Positions 23,009 to 36,066 of a stretch of 64,000 bases of DNA are shown one piece after another. Where the stretch lies: NCBI RefSeq assembly GCF_020283565.1, contig NC_060060.1, positions 29,140,001-29,204,000 on the forward strand. Reading direction: 5' to 3'. The DNA comes from Trifolium pratense (taxonomy: Eukaryota; Streptophyta; Magnoliopsida; Fabales; Fabaceae). Made by a program: the position numbers and the translations under genes. How positions within the stretch are numbered: the stretch's first letter is position 1; each line of letters begins with the position of its first letter. The notes under the pieces were generated by a model, which saw nothing but the letters and a program-made list of their open reading frames with translations, did not search any database and was not told the origin of the DNA.

Positions 23009-24668
23009 TTTCTCAAGTTAGGTTTATCTTGATACGGGCTTTGTATAATAGTAAGCCATAATGTTATAGTTTTTGTTTTAGCATTGGTAATAAGACAACC
23101 TTGTTGGTAATAAGAAAAACTTGTTTGTTTCATTTCCCTTATAAATATACCCTAGTTACTGCTCTTATAAGTTATAACGGCTATTTTAATTGGTATTTCT
23201 CTTGGATTATTTGTTTACTGAAATCAGTTTTTTTCTGCCTCTATGATTTGGTTGTGTTCCTTTATGAAGTATGAGTAGCTGAATAGCAGAATTAGCATAA
23301 TATCATCGTACTAGTTTATTTCAATGGAAGATCTTCTTTCTTATGATCTGAATGCCTGTTTTTAGGCACTAACCGTGACGGCTCCATTCCATTCTATATT
23401 AGGTGATGAAACTGTGTCATATTACTTCTTGAACTCCTAAGATCAATAGTGTAAGGCAACCTGACTGTCATGCAAATTGAAATTGACTTGAGTGGATCAT
23501 CTGTAATTCGTTTATTTATTTGCTTACTCTTTTATATGGCAAACATTACAATGCCTGTGCAAGCTATACAGCTTATAACCACCCCATAGTAGGAAACGAA
23601 TAGTAGTTTTCACAATCAATGTTTAATTGCAATTCAACCAAGCGTTTTGCAAAACAGAACTGTCTTTAAGACTTGATCCATGAATGGAATTGTGCCAGGA
23701 GTGATCTTAACATCTTTTACATGTTTTTTTTTTTTTTATACTATTTTTTTCCAATTTTAATGGCATTTCTTATTAGTTATACTATATATATTTTGGAATA
23801 ATTTGTTTTCTTACAATAATAAAGCATAAAATAAACCCATTATTTCAGATAAAAAATAAATAAAAATAAACCCATTATTTTACTATGAAATAAGCGTGAA
23901 ATGTAAGGTTACACATCAACATCATCATAGTCATAGTAATGAATAATTGAATATTAAATGTTAGGGAAGCCACCCTTACCAAAGAGTGAGCAGTCTCATT
24001 AGTCAATCTCCAAATAAATTCTATCTAAAAATTTGATTTATGAGGTAAAATATATATAGACTTGCGAACTAAATAATCAAATTTAGATGAATTCAACTTT
24101 GAAGGGTGCAACTGCAAGCTGTTACCGACTACTCCAACGATAGTAATAGTGATGTAAGCAAACCTTATGCAAATAACGCTGAGTCAGTTGAAAGTTTTGT
24201 ATATATGGAAATATATGTTGTATATTTGTTGAAATAGCCTTTTCTTTTACAACAACAATAAAGTTAGAGAAATGATAATTCAACATAAAATACTGACAAA
24301 AATAAGATTTTAGATTTTTTTTATATATTTTTTTGGCTTCGATTTGCGTGTAACATGTGTAAAAAAAAATATGTTCATCTTTTGTCTATACTTTTGTGTG
24401 TCTAAACAACAGACCTCGTAAAGTTTTACTATTTCACTATGAAATAAGCGCATAATATATTGAAGAACGTGATTATAATGACGAGAGATTAAACATCAAT
24501 GAAACAATCTTAGTCAAAGAATGAATAACCCGACCTCATTAATTAATTGATTTATTGACAAATTCTATCGAGAAAAGGCTGAAAATACATTTACACTCAC
24601 AAATTAAATAATCAAATTTAGAGAAATTCAATATGAAGAATGCAAACGAGTAATAATGACTATTTAAT
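23009..24668. other. ALS 3' flank and intergenic sequence
   Basis: The ALS 3' UTR is probably within the first 200 bp; aataag and ataaat motifs occur at 23087-23150. Beyond this the sequence is AT-rich. Two related stretches (23870-24070 and 24430-24640) share tatgaaataagcg, a variant of aattctatc and aactaaataatcaaatttag, so they are diverged direct repeats about 550 bp apart. No coding signal. Confidence 0.5.
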
Positions 24669-24677
24669 ACAATAGTC

Positions 24678-25228
24678 GTTCTCTTTTTTCTGGTTTATCT
24701 ATTAGGGAGGGATGATTGAGGATCAATTTTGATCCAAAATCACCTCTCTTGATTCTTTTTTAATTACGTTTTTTTATTTAAATAAGTGATTATGACATAT
24801 TCTTGAGTTCGTTTGAGATTTTCATATTTGTGATTTTATTTGTCTGGTGTTTGTTTTGAGTCCCGTCTTGGTACGGTGTTTGTTTTGAGTCCCGTCTCAG
24901 TACGGTGTTTGTCCCGTCTTGGTACGGTGTTTGTTTTGTTCATTTTTGCAGATTTTTTTCGATTCAGATCCAATACAGATTCAATGACTCTAGCGTCTTC
25001 AACGTTGCAGATCCAGGATCATGACTATTCCGGACACTTGTATTTCGTCATATCAATTGTAGGCTTAAAGATAAAGCCGTTTTATGCTATTAACTTGGAT
25101 GCTGTGAGATTGTTCGCAGATTCATCATTTTTAGTTTTTAGCGGTTTTGAATATGTAATGATTTTGATTGATGTACTATCTACCAATATGAATGAATGAA
25201 TAATGTTTATGTTTGTAAAAAAAAACAC
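24678..25228 (+). mobile_element. Putative retroposon with poly(A) and 9-bp target duplication
   Basis: A 551-bp segment ends in an A run (25217-25225) and is flanked by acaatagtc direct repeats at 24669-24677 and 25229-25237. It contains the tandem ggtgtttg repeats and an open stretch reading DHDYSGHLYF, then LKIKPFYAINLDAVRLFADS, which I do not recognise. The features fit retroposition of an RNA by LINE enzymes, or the 3' end of a LINE. No pol III boxes were seen. Confidence 0.55.
24846..24938. repeat. 29-bp tandem repeat, 3-4 units
   Basis: The unit begins ggtgtttgttttgagtcccg. There are two full 29-bp units (24846-24874, 24875-24903), one with an internal deletion, and a partial fourth. 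It lies inside the putative retroposon. Confidence 0.9.
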
Positions 25229-25426
25229 ACAATAGTCATTTAGGCAAAATCAACTTGGCCCATGAACTGTTCTTTTTCTTTTATAAGGAAGTTTTATTAG
25301 TATTTTTTATTTATTTTATAGTAAAGTCTTATTAATATTGTTTTGATAAGATATAAGTGGTATTATTAATTGAGTTTAATGACATAAGAAGAGTACATTT
25401 TTTTCACATATTTAAATGCTTCAACT

Positions 25427-25532
25427 TTTCATGTCATATCAAGAAAATAGGGTTAAGTGGGGTGATGTGGCGGAAAACATAATTGTGATTGGTTGACAGT
25501 GTAAAATTATTTTACACTATATGTGCATATTA
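25427..25532. mobile_element. Repeat copy 1, gacagtgtaaaa palindrome family
   Basis: About 105 bp, starting ttcatgtcatat and containing the near-palindrome gtgtaaaattattttacac. A direct copy lies at 25848-25951. The same gacagtgtaaa end motif borders a longer element at 62754-63042, so these are probably remnants of one legume MITE family. Confidence 0.55.
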
Positions 25533-25847
25533 TTTTTTCTCTTATTATTTTTTTCTAAATTATTAGAGAAAGTAAATACAATATCAATAATGTATTTTAT
25601 CAAATCACCTCATTTTTATATATTGCACATGTTAGACAAACTCTTTTATTAATTATATTGACGGATTGATTAAATTTTATTGGATGCAAATATAAAATTA
25701 ATTTAATATGAATTAAGCTAAATTTATTATATGTCTCCATGAACATAGTTCAATGGGATATTATATTTTAGAGTTTAATGGAGATACACCGAAGTTCCGA
25801 AGTTTTAAAATAATTTTACACGATCATTCGATAAGAAACCACAAATC

Positions 25848-25951
25848 TTTCATGTCATATGAAGAAAGTGGGGTGACGTGACAGAATTCATTGTTGTAAT
25901 TGATTGACGGTGTAAAATTATTTTACACTGTCAGTACATATTCATTTTTCT
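25848..25951. mobile_element. Repeat copy 2, gacagtgtaaaa palindrome family
   Basis: Direct copy of 25427-25532, in the order ttcatgtcatat, gtggggtgacgtg, tgattgacggtg, then the gtgtaaaattattttacac palindrome. The two lie 420 bp apart, upstream of the U2AF65 gene. Confidence 0.55.
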
Positions 25952-26358
25952 TTATATTTTATATGTATGGTCGAAGTTCGAATTTGAAAAATAAATTTCT
26001 TTTTTTTTTTACCGTCGAAAAATAAATTTCTTTTTTTTTTGGTACAAAAGAGGTCCTAAGCTCAAGAAAAATAAATTTCTAATCATCAAACTATTTAACA
26101 AAATAAAATTAAATTTATTATGGGGAGTAATAATATATTTTCATTAACTTCATAAAATAATAAAGTTTTTTATTTTGAAGCATTCATCATAAAATAATAA
26201 TTAACTTCATGTTTTGGATTTAGAAATGGTTGGTTGCAATTATTTGAAGATGATTAACGCTTGATTCACATCAGACTCATTTCTTCATAAACCAATTTAA
26301 TTTAGGGTTTCAAATTTCTCACCAATACCATTTCATCACCTTCGTTACCTTCCCTGCA

Positions 26359-29300
26359 ATGTCTGACATCGAAAATCACGCAAATCATGCTGCTTCTTCC
26401 CCCGATAAGGTGCTTCATTTTCCCCTCTTCCGTAATTTATTCTTTTGCCAAATAGTTTAGTTAGAATTTTTCTATCCGTAATCGTATATGGTTCTGGAAT
26501 TCATACACAGATATAATTTTTTTTTTTTGGTTTTAGGTCATTCCTTTGCTTCAGTTAGCTTGATTACGTTTTCAGAAGTGATTGATTGCAATATGATTTT
26601 TTTTTTATCTTGCTCTTATTTTTAAGTTTATCTAACAAGATAATAGGTTTGATGTAAATGCAGTGTTTGTGAGGTAGTATTTGTAATTAGCGATGTGAGG
26701 TAGTATTTGTAATTAGCGATTGATCATATATGTGTATTAATTCTTACATTGAGATTTTGTTTGATCACATACTTATGCTAATAATTGTGCATGATTAAGA
26801 AATAGGAATGAAGGGATACCATGAGATTAGATGAAGTACTTGAGAGGTGTGGAGTTAAAGGTTGTTGTTGGTTTAGATGACTTGTTCATACGGAAAGTTT
26901 AGTACTATGAAGCACGGACACTCCTCAAATTAGGCGTGTCCCGGTGTCGGACGGCCGTCGGTGTTCGACACTGACAAATATAATTACATTAAATTATGTT
27001 ATTTTCTCAAATTATTATCGGTGTCAGTGTCCCGTTGTGTCCGCTGTTTGTGCTTCACGGGTTTATACTTTTATGGGTCACTATTAATAAGCATAATTTC
27101 ACTTTTTAAGTCCATTGAATAACTGATGTATTTGGTCTATAGTATTCAATTTGCAGTTGTTTTATGGGATTAAAATCTAAAATGTATATTGCTTGCTTGT
27201 ATACTCTGTGATTATTTGTTTTGGTTAATCACTCGATATGTGAGGCAAGGGTTAGAATAGATGACTGGTTGTTTTTAAATACCTCAGCCAAGTTCCAGGG
27301 GATCTGGTCATGAGAGCACGAGGATGAGAAGGAGAGACGGAGACAGGAAAAGTTTTCATGACCACCGTGACCGTCATAGAGATGATAAGTATGAAGGAAG
27401 AGGCAAATATGACAGTTATAATCGTCAACGTGGCCGTGATTATGATAGGTTGGATTATTCATCATTCTTTTCTCCTCTTTTCTGATTAGATTAAATTTTC
27501 TGAAGCAATGTATAGACTATAGATCAGCAAAACTTTCTATGTACTGTTTATCATTTCATACATCAGATAGGTATGTTCCTTTTGTAGGCATAATGACTAT
27601 GATCGAGACAGAGATACAAGGAGCAGATATGGAGCACATTCAAAGAGATCCAGGAGGGAATCTAGATCTAGATCACGGTCCAGATCCCCTTCTCAATCTG
27701 AAAGGTACGTGGACTTCTATTTTCAGTTTGTCTATTATTCTTGTGATATTAACTATCTCCTTGCTCTTTGATAATTACCAAATTACCAATGTTTGATTTA
27801 TATCCAAGCCTATTGATCTAGCCTCACTTTCCAACACAATTTTAGCTTAAATAAAATACAAAGTCGACGTTTTGGCTTGTTAAATAAAATACAAGGTGAG
27901 ATAGGTATATTGAAAACAACTTTTATCGACAAAGTTTTGTTCAAGGCCAGCCCAACATATGTTGGCCTAAAGCATCGCTTCACATAAGGTCTTTTTAAAA
28001 TTATTAATAATATTTTTTTTTTTTATAAAATTCTATTTTTTTTTCTAAAGTATAATTATTAAGGTTGATATAATTTTTTGCTGTATGTGTACACTGTGGT
28101 ACCAGTGGAGCTCAATCGATTTCTTTTGCGGGCCAAAATGGTTTTGTAATGTATTTAAATATCAAAATCCCGCTTAATAATAACATACTATAAAAATATT
28201 TTTTTTACTTAAATTATGACAAATGTAACAATTTGCGTGCAATTAAAAAACAATACTATATGATGTGTACACGCACAAATAAGAATATGTGATACGCCTG
28301 TTACATTTTTTTGCTGGAAACCAGTAGCTGTTAAAAATGTAAAAGCCTTTTTTTCTAAAACTATACTAGTACAAAAGTATTGCCTGCTAGAATCTAAGCA
28401 GAAACACTTAACTTGCATAATTAGGCTCAATTTGTTGGTAATGTTTGTGAAACATTTAATATATGAGAAATAGTAAATGTGGCTCAATTTTGAACCCTAA
28501 TAATCTAGAAAAATGGGAGGCTCAATTTTAGATCCTGTAGCTGTTTAAGTACAACATTATTTTGTTTCAATTTGACTCTTGAGCTCTCATTTGTCTTCAG
28601 CAAAAGGACCTCTGGTTTTGACATGGCACCACCTGCTACGGGTGTAACTCCCACCGTTTCAGGTTTGTACTTGACCTCAATTTTTTAGCACATACATGTA
28701 TGGATTCCTCATTGAATTTCGTATAAGTTAGCTTCAGTTTTATTTTCCTTCCATATTCAGTCTGTATTAGGTGTTGCCTTAGATTAAGTGTTTCACTTTC
28801 TGCTGATATTTAATATTTTCTTTACATATTTAAGGTGATAAATTTACTTTTGAAACTAAGAATCATTCTTGTGTTGTTTTGCTGTTGTGTGTGGTTTTGT
28901 GTCTGGCTTATTTTTATGGTTGGGTAAGAAGACAATGTTGGGCTGCATGTCCTACCAACCTACCTATCAGCGTACACCTTGTAGCATATTCAATGGCTGG
29001 CTTATACATTCTGTAGCTGGACCTTTCATTCTCAACCGGAAAAAGTTGCCTATTGGTAGACACTTATTTCCCCCAGCATCTCCAGTGGTTTAACTCATTT
29101 CTAAATTTTTATATATTCAATTGTACTTTATATTAGGTATGATATATTTTCTTTCATTTTGGCTTTATTTGTCGTGAAATGAATGCTTATAGTTTCCTTA
29201 TTTGTTCAATCTAGCGACAACCTATAAACTCATGCATTGTTTTTATCTACAACTGAATTTTATATATTATCCTTTTATTAAATTTAATAAGAATGCAGGG

Positions 29301-32300
29301 CAAATGCCGGGGATTGCTCATATGATTCAAGGAGCTACACAAAATTTCTCACCATATGGGATATCACAGGTGCTAGTTTTTCATGATTGTGCACCAGATT
29401 TTCAGCTATTTTAATTCTACGAGCACACTAGATGATTTAATTTGTCACAGATTGGAGCTCTTTCCTTAATGCAAGTTCAACCTATGACACAGCAGGTTTG
29501 TGTGATTCCGTATACATTTGTGTTAATATATGCATCTGCAAGCTTATATGTCTGAATGACAGTTTTTATTTATTTTTTCGTTCTAAAAGGCTACAAGGCA
29601 CGCTCGGCGAGTGTATGTTGGTGGGCTTCCTCCTTTTACTAACGAGCAGGTTCTCTATATGCACATATCACCCATATAATATCTAAAATGGTTGACAACT
29701 CTTAAAGTGGTTCCTTCCTGTTCTATGTTAATTTTTTTTTTTATCTAATTTAAACAATATTGCAAATTGCTATTGCATAGTATTTTTTTCTGCCTGCTCC
29801 ATTAGTAGAATTAGGTTATTTTGCAATTAATGTAATTTAAAAATTGATTCCCTTCGCTTTTCCGAATTGTTTTGAGTTTCTTTTATTTTTGTTAACAGAC
29901 AATTGCATCTTTCTTTAGCCATGTCATGCTTGCTATTGGTGGAAATTCTGCTGGAACAGGTGTAGTAAGCTCAATAATTTATTTTGTGATTATACCTGTA
30001 TAAGATTGGACATACTCTACTCAAATTCAATAACTTATCAAAGAATGCTGTTTCATTAATTTGACCTTTTCATTACCAGAAATTGTGCTGAAATCGTATT
30101 TTACATTAAAAAAAAAGATTATGTAGGTTTTTTAATCAAATTGTTTTATGGCGTGCAAGTTTTACTACATATTTATTTGTTTAATATTCAATATTTGTAT
30201 TGAATATATTTATTGCACAATTTAAGTGTCTTGAGTCTTAGACTAGAGTTTATTTATGTATGTATTATATGTTATTTGTTTATTTATTTCCATGATTGCT
30301 TTGTTGATTAGTTTATTAAAAATGTCCTGATTTATAGGTGACTCGGTTGTCAATGTGTACATTAATCACGAGAAGAAATTCGCGTTTGTGGAGATGAGAA
30401 CCGTTGAAGAAGCTAGCAATGCAATGGCTTTAGATGGAATAGTATTTGAGGCAAGCACTTTCATATTATTGCGAAGACATCATAAGTTTTGATATTAAAT
30501 TGAAATCAACAATAGAAGGAATTAAATATGTCAACTTTTGTACTGTCCATATCTTTAAACATCATAATAACTTGAGAGAAATAAAATTAGTGGATCATAT
30601 ATATTATTAAACACCGATGTTTTTCTTGTGATATCTCAGGGTGTTGCTGTGAGGGTTCGCAGGCCAACTGACTATAACCCTTCGTTAGCTGCAACTCTAG
30701 GTCCTTGCCAGCCAAGTTCAAACCTTAACTTGTCTGCCGTTGGACTTACTGCAGGGTAAGTTGACCATGTAGTTTGACGGTAATGTGGGTGTTTTTACAT
30801 GGACTTTACATAATGTTGGTGTATACCTTCTGTTCTGACCTATCTGGAATATTCCCACTTCCCAGTACAATTGGTGGAGCCGAGGGACTTGATCGCATAT
30901 TTGTGGGTGGGCTGCCATACTACTTTACTGAAGTACAAATGAGAGAATTGCTTCAAGCTTTTGGGTATGATTGTCATGGATATATTTATTTATGTGTTTA
31001 CTCTTTTCTGCATTCTGGAATTGTATTCTGGAGGAATTTTACATTATTTTCCAACCATGCTTATCGATTTACAAGCATAAACCTGAATTTATGTTGTCAT
31101 ATCATTTGACCCATTGCAGCCCTCTCCGGAATTTTGATATAGTTAGAGATAAAGACACGGGAAATTCTAAAGGATATGGTTTCTGCATCTATCAGGTGAA
31201 GAAAGTTGTATTGTAGAACATATAAATCTTAATGATAATTTACTTTTCAAATGTTTCTGTTTTGAATAATTACCTTGCAAATGTTTTTGGGGCATTTGGT
31301 AATTTCCTAACAGAGTATAAAGCTTCTTTGTAATTTTTTATTAAAATTTATTTTCTGGGTAATCTTTTTAGGATCCAGCAGTAACAGACATTGCTTGTGC
31401 CTCTCTCAATGGCCTTAAAATGGGAGATAAAACATTGACAGTAAGGCGTGCTACTGTCAGGTTGGCCTTTCTATTGGAGAGTCTATCCGTTATTTGCTTG
31501 AACTTTGTATTTAATCTATTTCCTGATTTTGTTTTCAAATATTTTTGTTACTGCCATGGCAGTATGGCACACAAAATTTCCAATATTTCTTCCTTCAACA
31601 TGGTCATTTGCTACAGAATACGACTCATAGAAATAGAAGGTAGAAATTTAAATTGAAAATAAGAAATGATCAAGGAGGAGGAAGTAATTAACTGAGAATC
31701 TTAGACTGTACTCAATAATACTCCTTTTAAGTTGGCAAACCTCTGGTAGTTTCAATATTACTAGAAACCTTAATTGATATTATTCTTAATAGGAAATTGT
31801 AATTTACTATAAACCCCTGAATCCCGTTGTTGCTGATTAGTCCTAATTCCCTTAGATACCATATACATGGAATAGACCATTCTGTTATGCTGTCAAGTTT
31901 CTTTATATTTGTTTTAGCATCTGTTCATCTTGTGTGCTTTTGGTATTTTGTTGTATTCCATTCCCTCAGCTCTTTCCTGCTGTTTGTTTGTGTTTGTCAT
32001 AATGCCATTGATCATGTAATGAGCATGGAGCAAGGAGGTTAATAGTGGCTCATATGAATTTTGTATTTTCTTTAAAGCTGACGTTGCTGCAATACGCATG
32101 GATACATTTTTATTATCTAGATGACTAAATCTTAAATTGATATTTTTTTTTTTTACTTATCATTGTAATGTACTCGTTGGCAGTGGACATTCTAAACCAG
32201 AAGAGGATAACATCTTTGCACGGGCACAACAGCATATAGCTATGCAGGTGAGTCACATAATTTACCTTATTTTTTTCTACTTGTTTGCCATTTATTATTA

Positions 32301-33684
32301 CTCTCGATTATTTACGTTCTTCATCTAACAGAAAATAGCTTTGGAAGTGGTTGGGCTAAATATTCCAGGAGTCGAAAGAATCCCAACAAGTGAAGAAAGC
32401 CCCACTAAAGTTTTATGTTTAACTGAGGTGATTCTAGTTTCTATTACATGCAAAATTTTATCAACCAAATACTGTGTGTAAAAGTTTTGACAGATTGATT
32501 TGCTTTCTAATTTTTTGTTGACGATTTGATTTGACTGACCCTTGTTGGGTTTTTAACCTCACCCGTTCTACCTGATTTTTTTTGAAGGCCGTCACTACTG
32601 AACAATTAACTGATAATGGAGAATATGAAGAAATATTGGAAGACATGCGAGATGAATGCCGGAAATTTGGTATGCATGTTGTGTAATGTCTCCTGTCCTG
32701 TTACTTGACCTTTTTCTGCTTAAAGCTGTGCATTTGAATATTACATTTTCTCTGGTTTAGCGGGTGAATTGCATCTATTTATAAGATGTAATTGAACTCA
32801 TCCAAGTTTTTGTAAAACTATGCTTGGGGAATAAATAGTAAGATTGTTCAGCTAATGTCTGGATCGACATGTTTAGCTTGGTGTAGACAAGTGCCCAAAC
32901 AAGTTTGGTATTTCAATTATGTAGTCAATTCCCCTTTCGATAGCAATTTGGTACTATGGTTGCAAAACAAAAAATTGTTGGAAAAGCTTGTCTTTTGGTG
33001 ACATAGAATATTAAAAAAGTTGTATTTGTATGTATATATAGTCTACGATTACTCACCACAATGTCCCTTGTTGTCAGTCATTATAGGTGTTATAGGAAGT
33101 GTGCTCCTCATCTAATGACTTTATTTTTGTGATCGTCTATTTTATTGCGAGTTCAATAGGGAAAAATCAACTAATGAATGTTCTGGAATTCCCATTAACT
33201 TCTTTGTTCATGGATTTCTGGTTGATATACTTTCTTCTACTTTATTGGAATGTACAGGGACCTTGATGAATGTTGTTATTCCTCGTCCAAATCCAAACGG
33301 AGAGCTGTCTACGGGTATTGGAAAGGTACGTAGTTCACTTGCGATACATTTGAGTTCTCAATTCTTCTAACATGCCAGGCATATAGCTCCGCTTTAGTGT
33401 GTACATGTAGTGCTTGAGTCACAAATTTCATGCACCTCGAGCTTTGTGCTCTTACTCTTACACTGTCTTTTTTAACAATTGGAATTTGCGAGGTTATTCT
33501 TAATCCAAACTCAGTTGTTTGAATATGGTGTTGGTTTCTCTTGTAGGTGTTCTTGGAATACTCTGACTGTACTGCTTCTTTGGCTGCAAAAAATGCTCTA
33601 CATGGTAGAAAATTTGGGGGAAATACTGTGACTGCTGTTTATTATCCAGAAGAAAAATATCATAGTATGGAGTATGATTTATAA
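26359..33684 (+). CDS. U2AF65: Splicing factor U2AF large subunit (U2AF65)
   Basis: The nuclear U2AF65 subunit binds the polypyrimidine tract and recruits U2 snRNP to 3' splice sites. 18 exons in phase: 26359-26409, 27288-27448, 27588-27704, 28601-28662, 29299-29369, 29451-29495, 29590-29649, 29899-29959, 30338-30450, 30640-30755, 30866-30964, 31120-31195, 31372-31460, 32184-32247, 32332-32427, 32588-32669, 33258-33325, 33547-33684. They give 522 residues. An Arg/Ser-Asp-rich N-terminus (about 19-110, with RSRSRSRSPSQSE) is followed by the KRTSGFDMAPPA motif. RRM1 has VYVGGL and KFAFVEM, and RRM2 has IFVGGL and KGYGFCIY. The C-terminal UHM has its R-x-F signature at 498-500 and binds SF1-type ULMs. 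The intron after exon 9 has a GC donor; the others are GT-AG. Confidence 0.97.
26669..26720. repeat. 26-bp perfect tandem duplication in U2AF65 intron 1
   Basis: Two identical units, 26669-26694 and 26695-26720 (start gtgaggtagtatttg). Confidence 0.95.
26908..27058. mobile_element. MITE, tgaagcacggacac family, in U2AF65 intron 1
   Basis: About 150 bp with ends tgaagcacggacac and the mirrored gtgtccgctgtttgtgcttca. The interior is AT-rich, between gtcggtgttcgacactg and cggtgtcagtgtccc, which also mirror each other. A partial copy sits in the allantoinase intron. An imperfect flanking gttta...ac pair is the only hint of a target duplication. Confidence 0.7.
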
Positions 33685-34641
33685 TCAATTGTAAGGATAA
33701 TTATCTGTTTGTAGTGTTTATAGCCACTTTTCGTCACTGAAATTTACAACCAAGTTTATTAGATATTTGAAAAGAAAAAAAAGTCTATTAGATATTATAA
33801 TGTATTTGTCAATCACATATTGAGGCTATTGCCTTGATGTGTACATGCATTCACGGGAAAATAGCTTATACTCAAGTATAATTTTAATAATTGTTGGTTA
33901 AATTCTTCAAATTCGTCGCCAATGTATGTATATATTGAATATTTTGTTCTTTTGCGCTTTTGGATTAACACTTTCACTTGCCACATAAGTTTAGTGCAAG
34001 TGCTTGATGCGCAGTGTGCGAGTGTTGTAAACCTACTTGTAAAACAAATCATGACTTCCACTTCATGTGGTTTCAGTTTGTAAAACTATTGTCTGCCCGT
34101 AATTTAAAAAGCAGAAAGAAATGCCATTTTCTCGACTTAATTTTAAGTAACCTCTTCGATGAATATACTCCCTCCGTTCCAAATTATAAGCAAAAAGTAG
34201 CCAACAAAAGTGAATGTATTTGGTCCAAATTTTTAACTAAATATATCAAATTTTTTTGACTTATTTTTATTTATATTTTGGGACGGAATGAGTAAGTCAA
34301 TATACCCAACAGTAACAACTAAATAGTTAAGCCGGAAAAGTTTTGCAACTATCCAAACATGAAATATCTTAGCCACGACGATGTAAAACATATAAAAGGT
34401 ATCCTACTACATAACATGATCATAATAATTAATAAGTCATGGGTGCACCAAAGAAATACTTTTGAAATACTAAAACAAGTATTTTTAGCAGAATTGGAAA
34501 ATGTAGCAATATTAGATCCGGTTTAGTGGTGAGGAGTTTGAGTAGTATGCTAGTTCTGTTATAAATAAAAAAAATTAATTGTTAATGAATCTAAAAAAAT
34601 CAAGTGTCTCTTATTTTTTATCGGCTAAGTCAAATATCTTT
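33685..34641. other. 3' flank of U2AF65 and intergenic sequence
   Basis: U2AF65 3' UTR followed by AT-rich DNA without coding signal, apart from the Stowaway element at 34168-34292. Confidence 0.5.
34168..34292. mobile_element. Stowaway MITE
   Basis: About 125 bp with ctccctccgttcc on the left, mirrored by gggacggaatgag on the right and flanked by TA. The interior has the usual tatttggtcca and aaatatatcaaa motifs. Confidence 0.85.
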
Positions 34642-34796
34642 GGTGTGATTGGTTTAAGAGAAAGAAATAGGGAAGAGAGAAAAACACGAAAACCAATTAC
34701 ACCAGAGATATTTGGACTAACATTAGTCCAAATACATGTATTGGTTTCCGTGTTTTTCTCTATTCTCTATTTCTTTCTCTTAAACTAAACACACCC
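34642..34796. mobile_element. Fold-back MITE, nearly complete hairpin
   Basis: A 155-bp element whose two halves pair along almost their whole length. ggtgtgattggtttaagaga on the left mirrors the right end tctcttaaactaaacacacc, and the centre is ggactaa|cattagtcc. The loop is negligible. A second element with a tccatccgtccca end follows directly (about 34801-35030), with poorly matched ends. Confidence 0.85.
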
Positions 34797-35781
34797 TTAT
34801 ACTCCATCCGTCCCATTTTATAAGACATGTTTTGATAAAATGCACTATTCGTATGTCTTGTTTTGATTGTATTTTTCTAAAAGTATATAAATGTAAATAT
34901 TATCACATAAGATTTTGCTTGATTTGTTTTGATGAATATTTTTAAAATTTTAAATTTCTATAATTTTTACTAATAGATAATTAAAAATATTCGCAAATCA
35001 AAAATATGTAAAAGGATGGATCGGTGAGAATATTAGTATGATGTTACGTGTTCAAAAAATTCCACTTGTCAAATAACATTGTCATGATTTCGTAACGGGC
35101 ATGCTACGCTATAAAACAAAAAGAAATGGTACATCATCGGATGATTTCTGAGATTCAGACATAAAGTGACGTTTTTAACCTCAATAATCTGTGGATGATG
35201 TAACGTGGTTTTGAAAGTTGCTGAGTCGGATCATTGTCATATCAAAATGGATAAGATTTTTATTTTCTTTTCTTAATTTAATTTTATTCCCATTTTTAAA
35301 AACGCGTCTATAGTTTTTATTTTACCAACCACTTAATCACACAACACGTTCTATTCCAATGACTAGATTACGATGCTTTGCCACCCATCTACCAGCAGTT
35401 ATTAATTCTAATCTTAATTTTCAAAGTAGTACTATTATTCATCACTAAAACACTAATTAAGGTAAACAAAACAAGTAAATTTTATATTTAAAACAAGTAA
35501 ATTTTATATTTAAAACAATTTTTATATTTTAGAAAGTAATTACACAGGTATCAAAACTTTTTTACCATATTTAAATTTTAAATTAATGTCCCAAATTAGA
35601 ATTTTTCAACTTAAAAATAAATTATGAGATCTGAATCTGACCTACATACAATATTAAAAACATAATGATTAATGTATATTATCTTGTCATCTTTATCCAT
35701 GATAAAATCTCCACGTCACCTAATAGTTTACTCCCTATCTTCCGGTCAAAAAAATCAAACACACCCCTTTGTATTTGTATC

Positions 35782-36008
35782 TATATATATCTTACATCAA
35801 TGCCTCATTCTTCTCATCATTCATTATCACCTTCTCAATCTCATTCTTGGTATGCTTCATTTTCTTCTCTCTATTTTTATTTGTATTTGTATTTGTCTTT
35901 TTACATTTTTTTCTTCTATAAATTAGTTTATTATATTGCATATATCTTTTCTTACATAATCATATTTATTGGTCAAAATCTAAGAAGTTGTTCATGTTTT
36001 TTGTGCAG
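35782..36008 (+). promoter_or_regulatory. Core promoter and 5' leader intron of TSJT1-like copy 1
   Basis: A TATA-like tatatatat (35782-35790) is followed by a leader containing cattcttg|gtatgc, the donor of a probable 5' UTR intron (35850-36008) ending gtgcag|ctaag. The ATG follows at 36067. The same arrangement is conserved upstream of copy 2, which supports it. Confidence 0.65.
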
Positions 36009-36066
36009 CTAAGTGTTACTTAAACAAAGATTTAAAGCAAACTTTTTGAGCTAACTAGAAGAAAAA

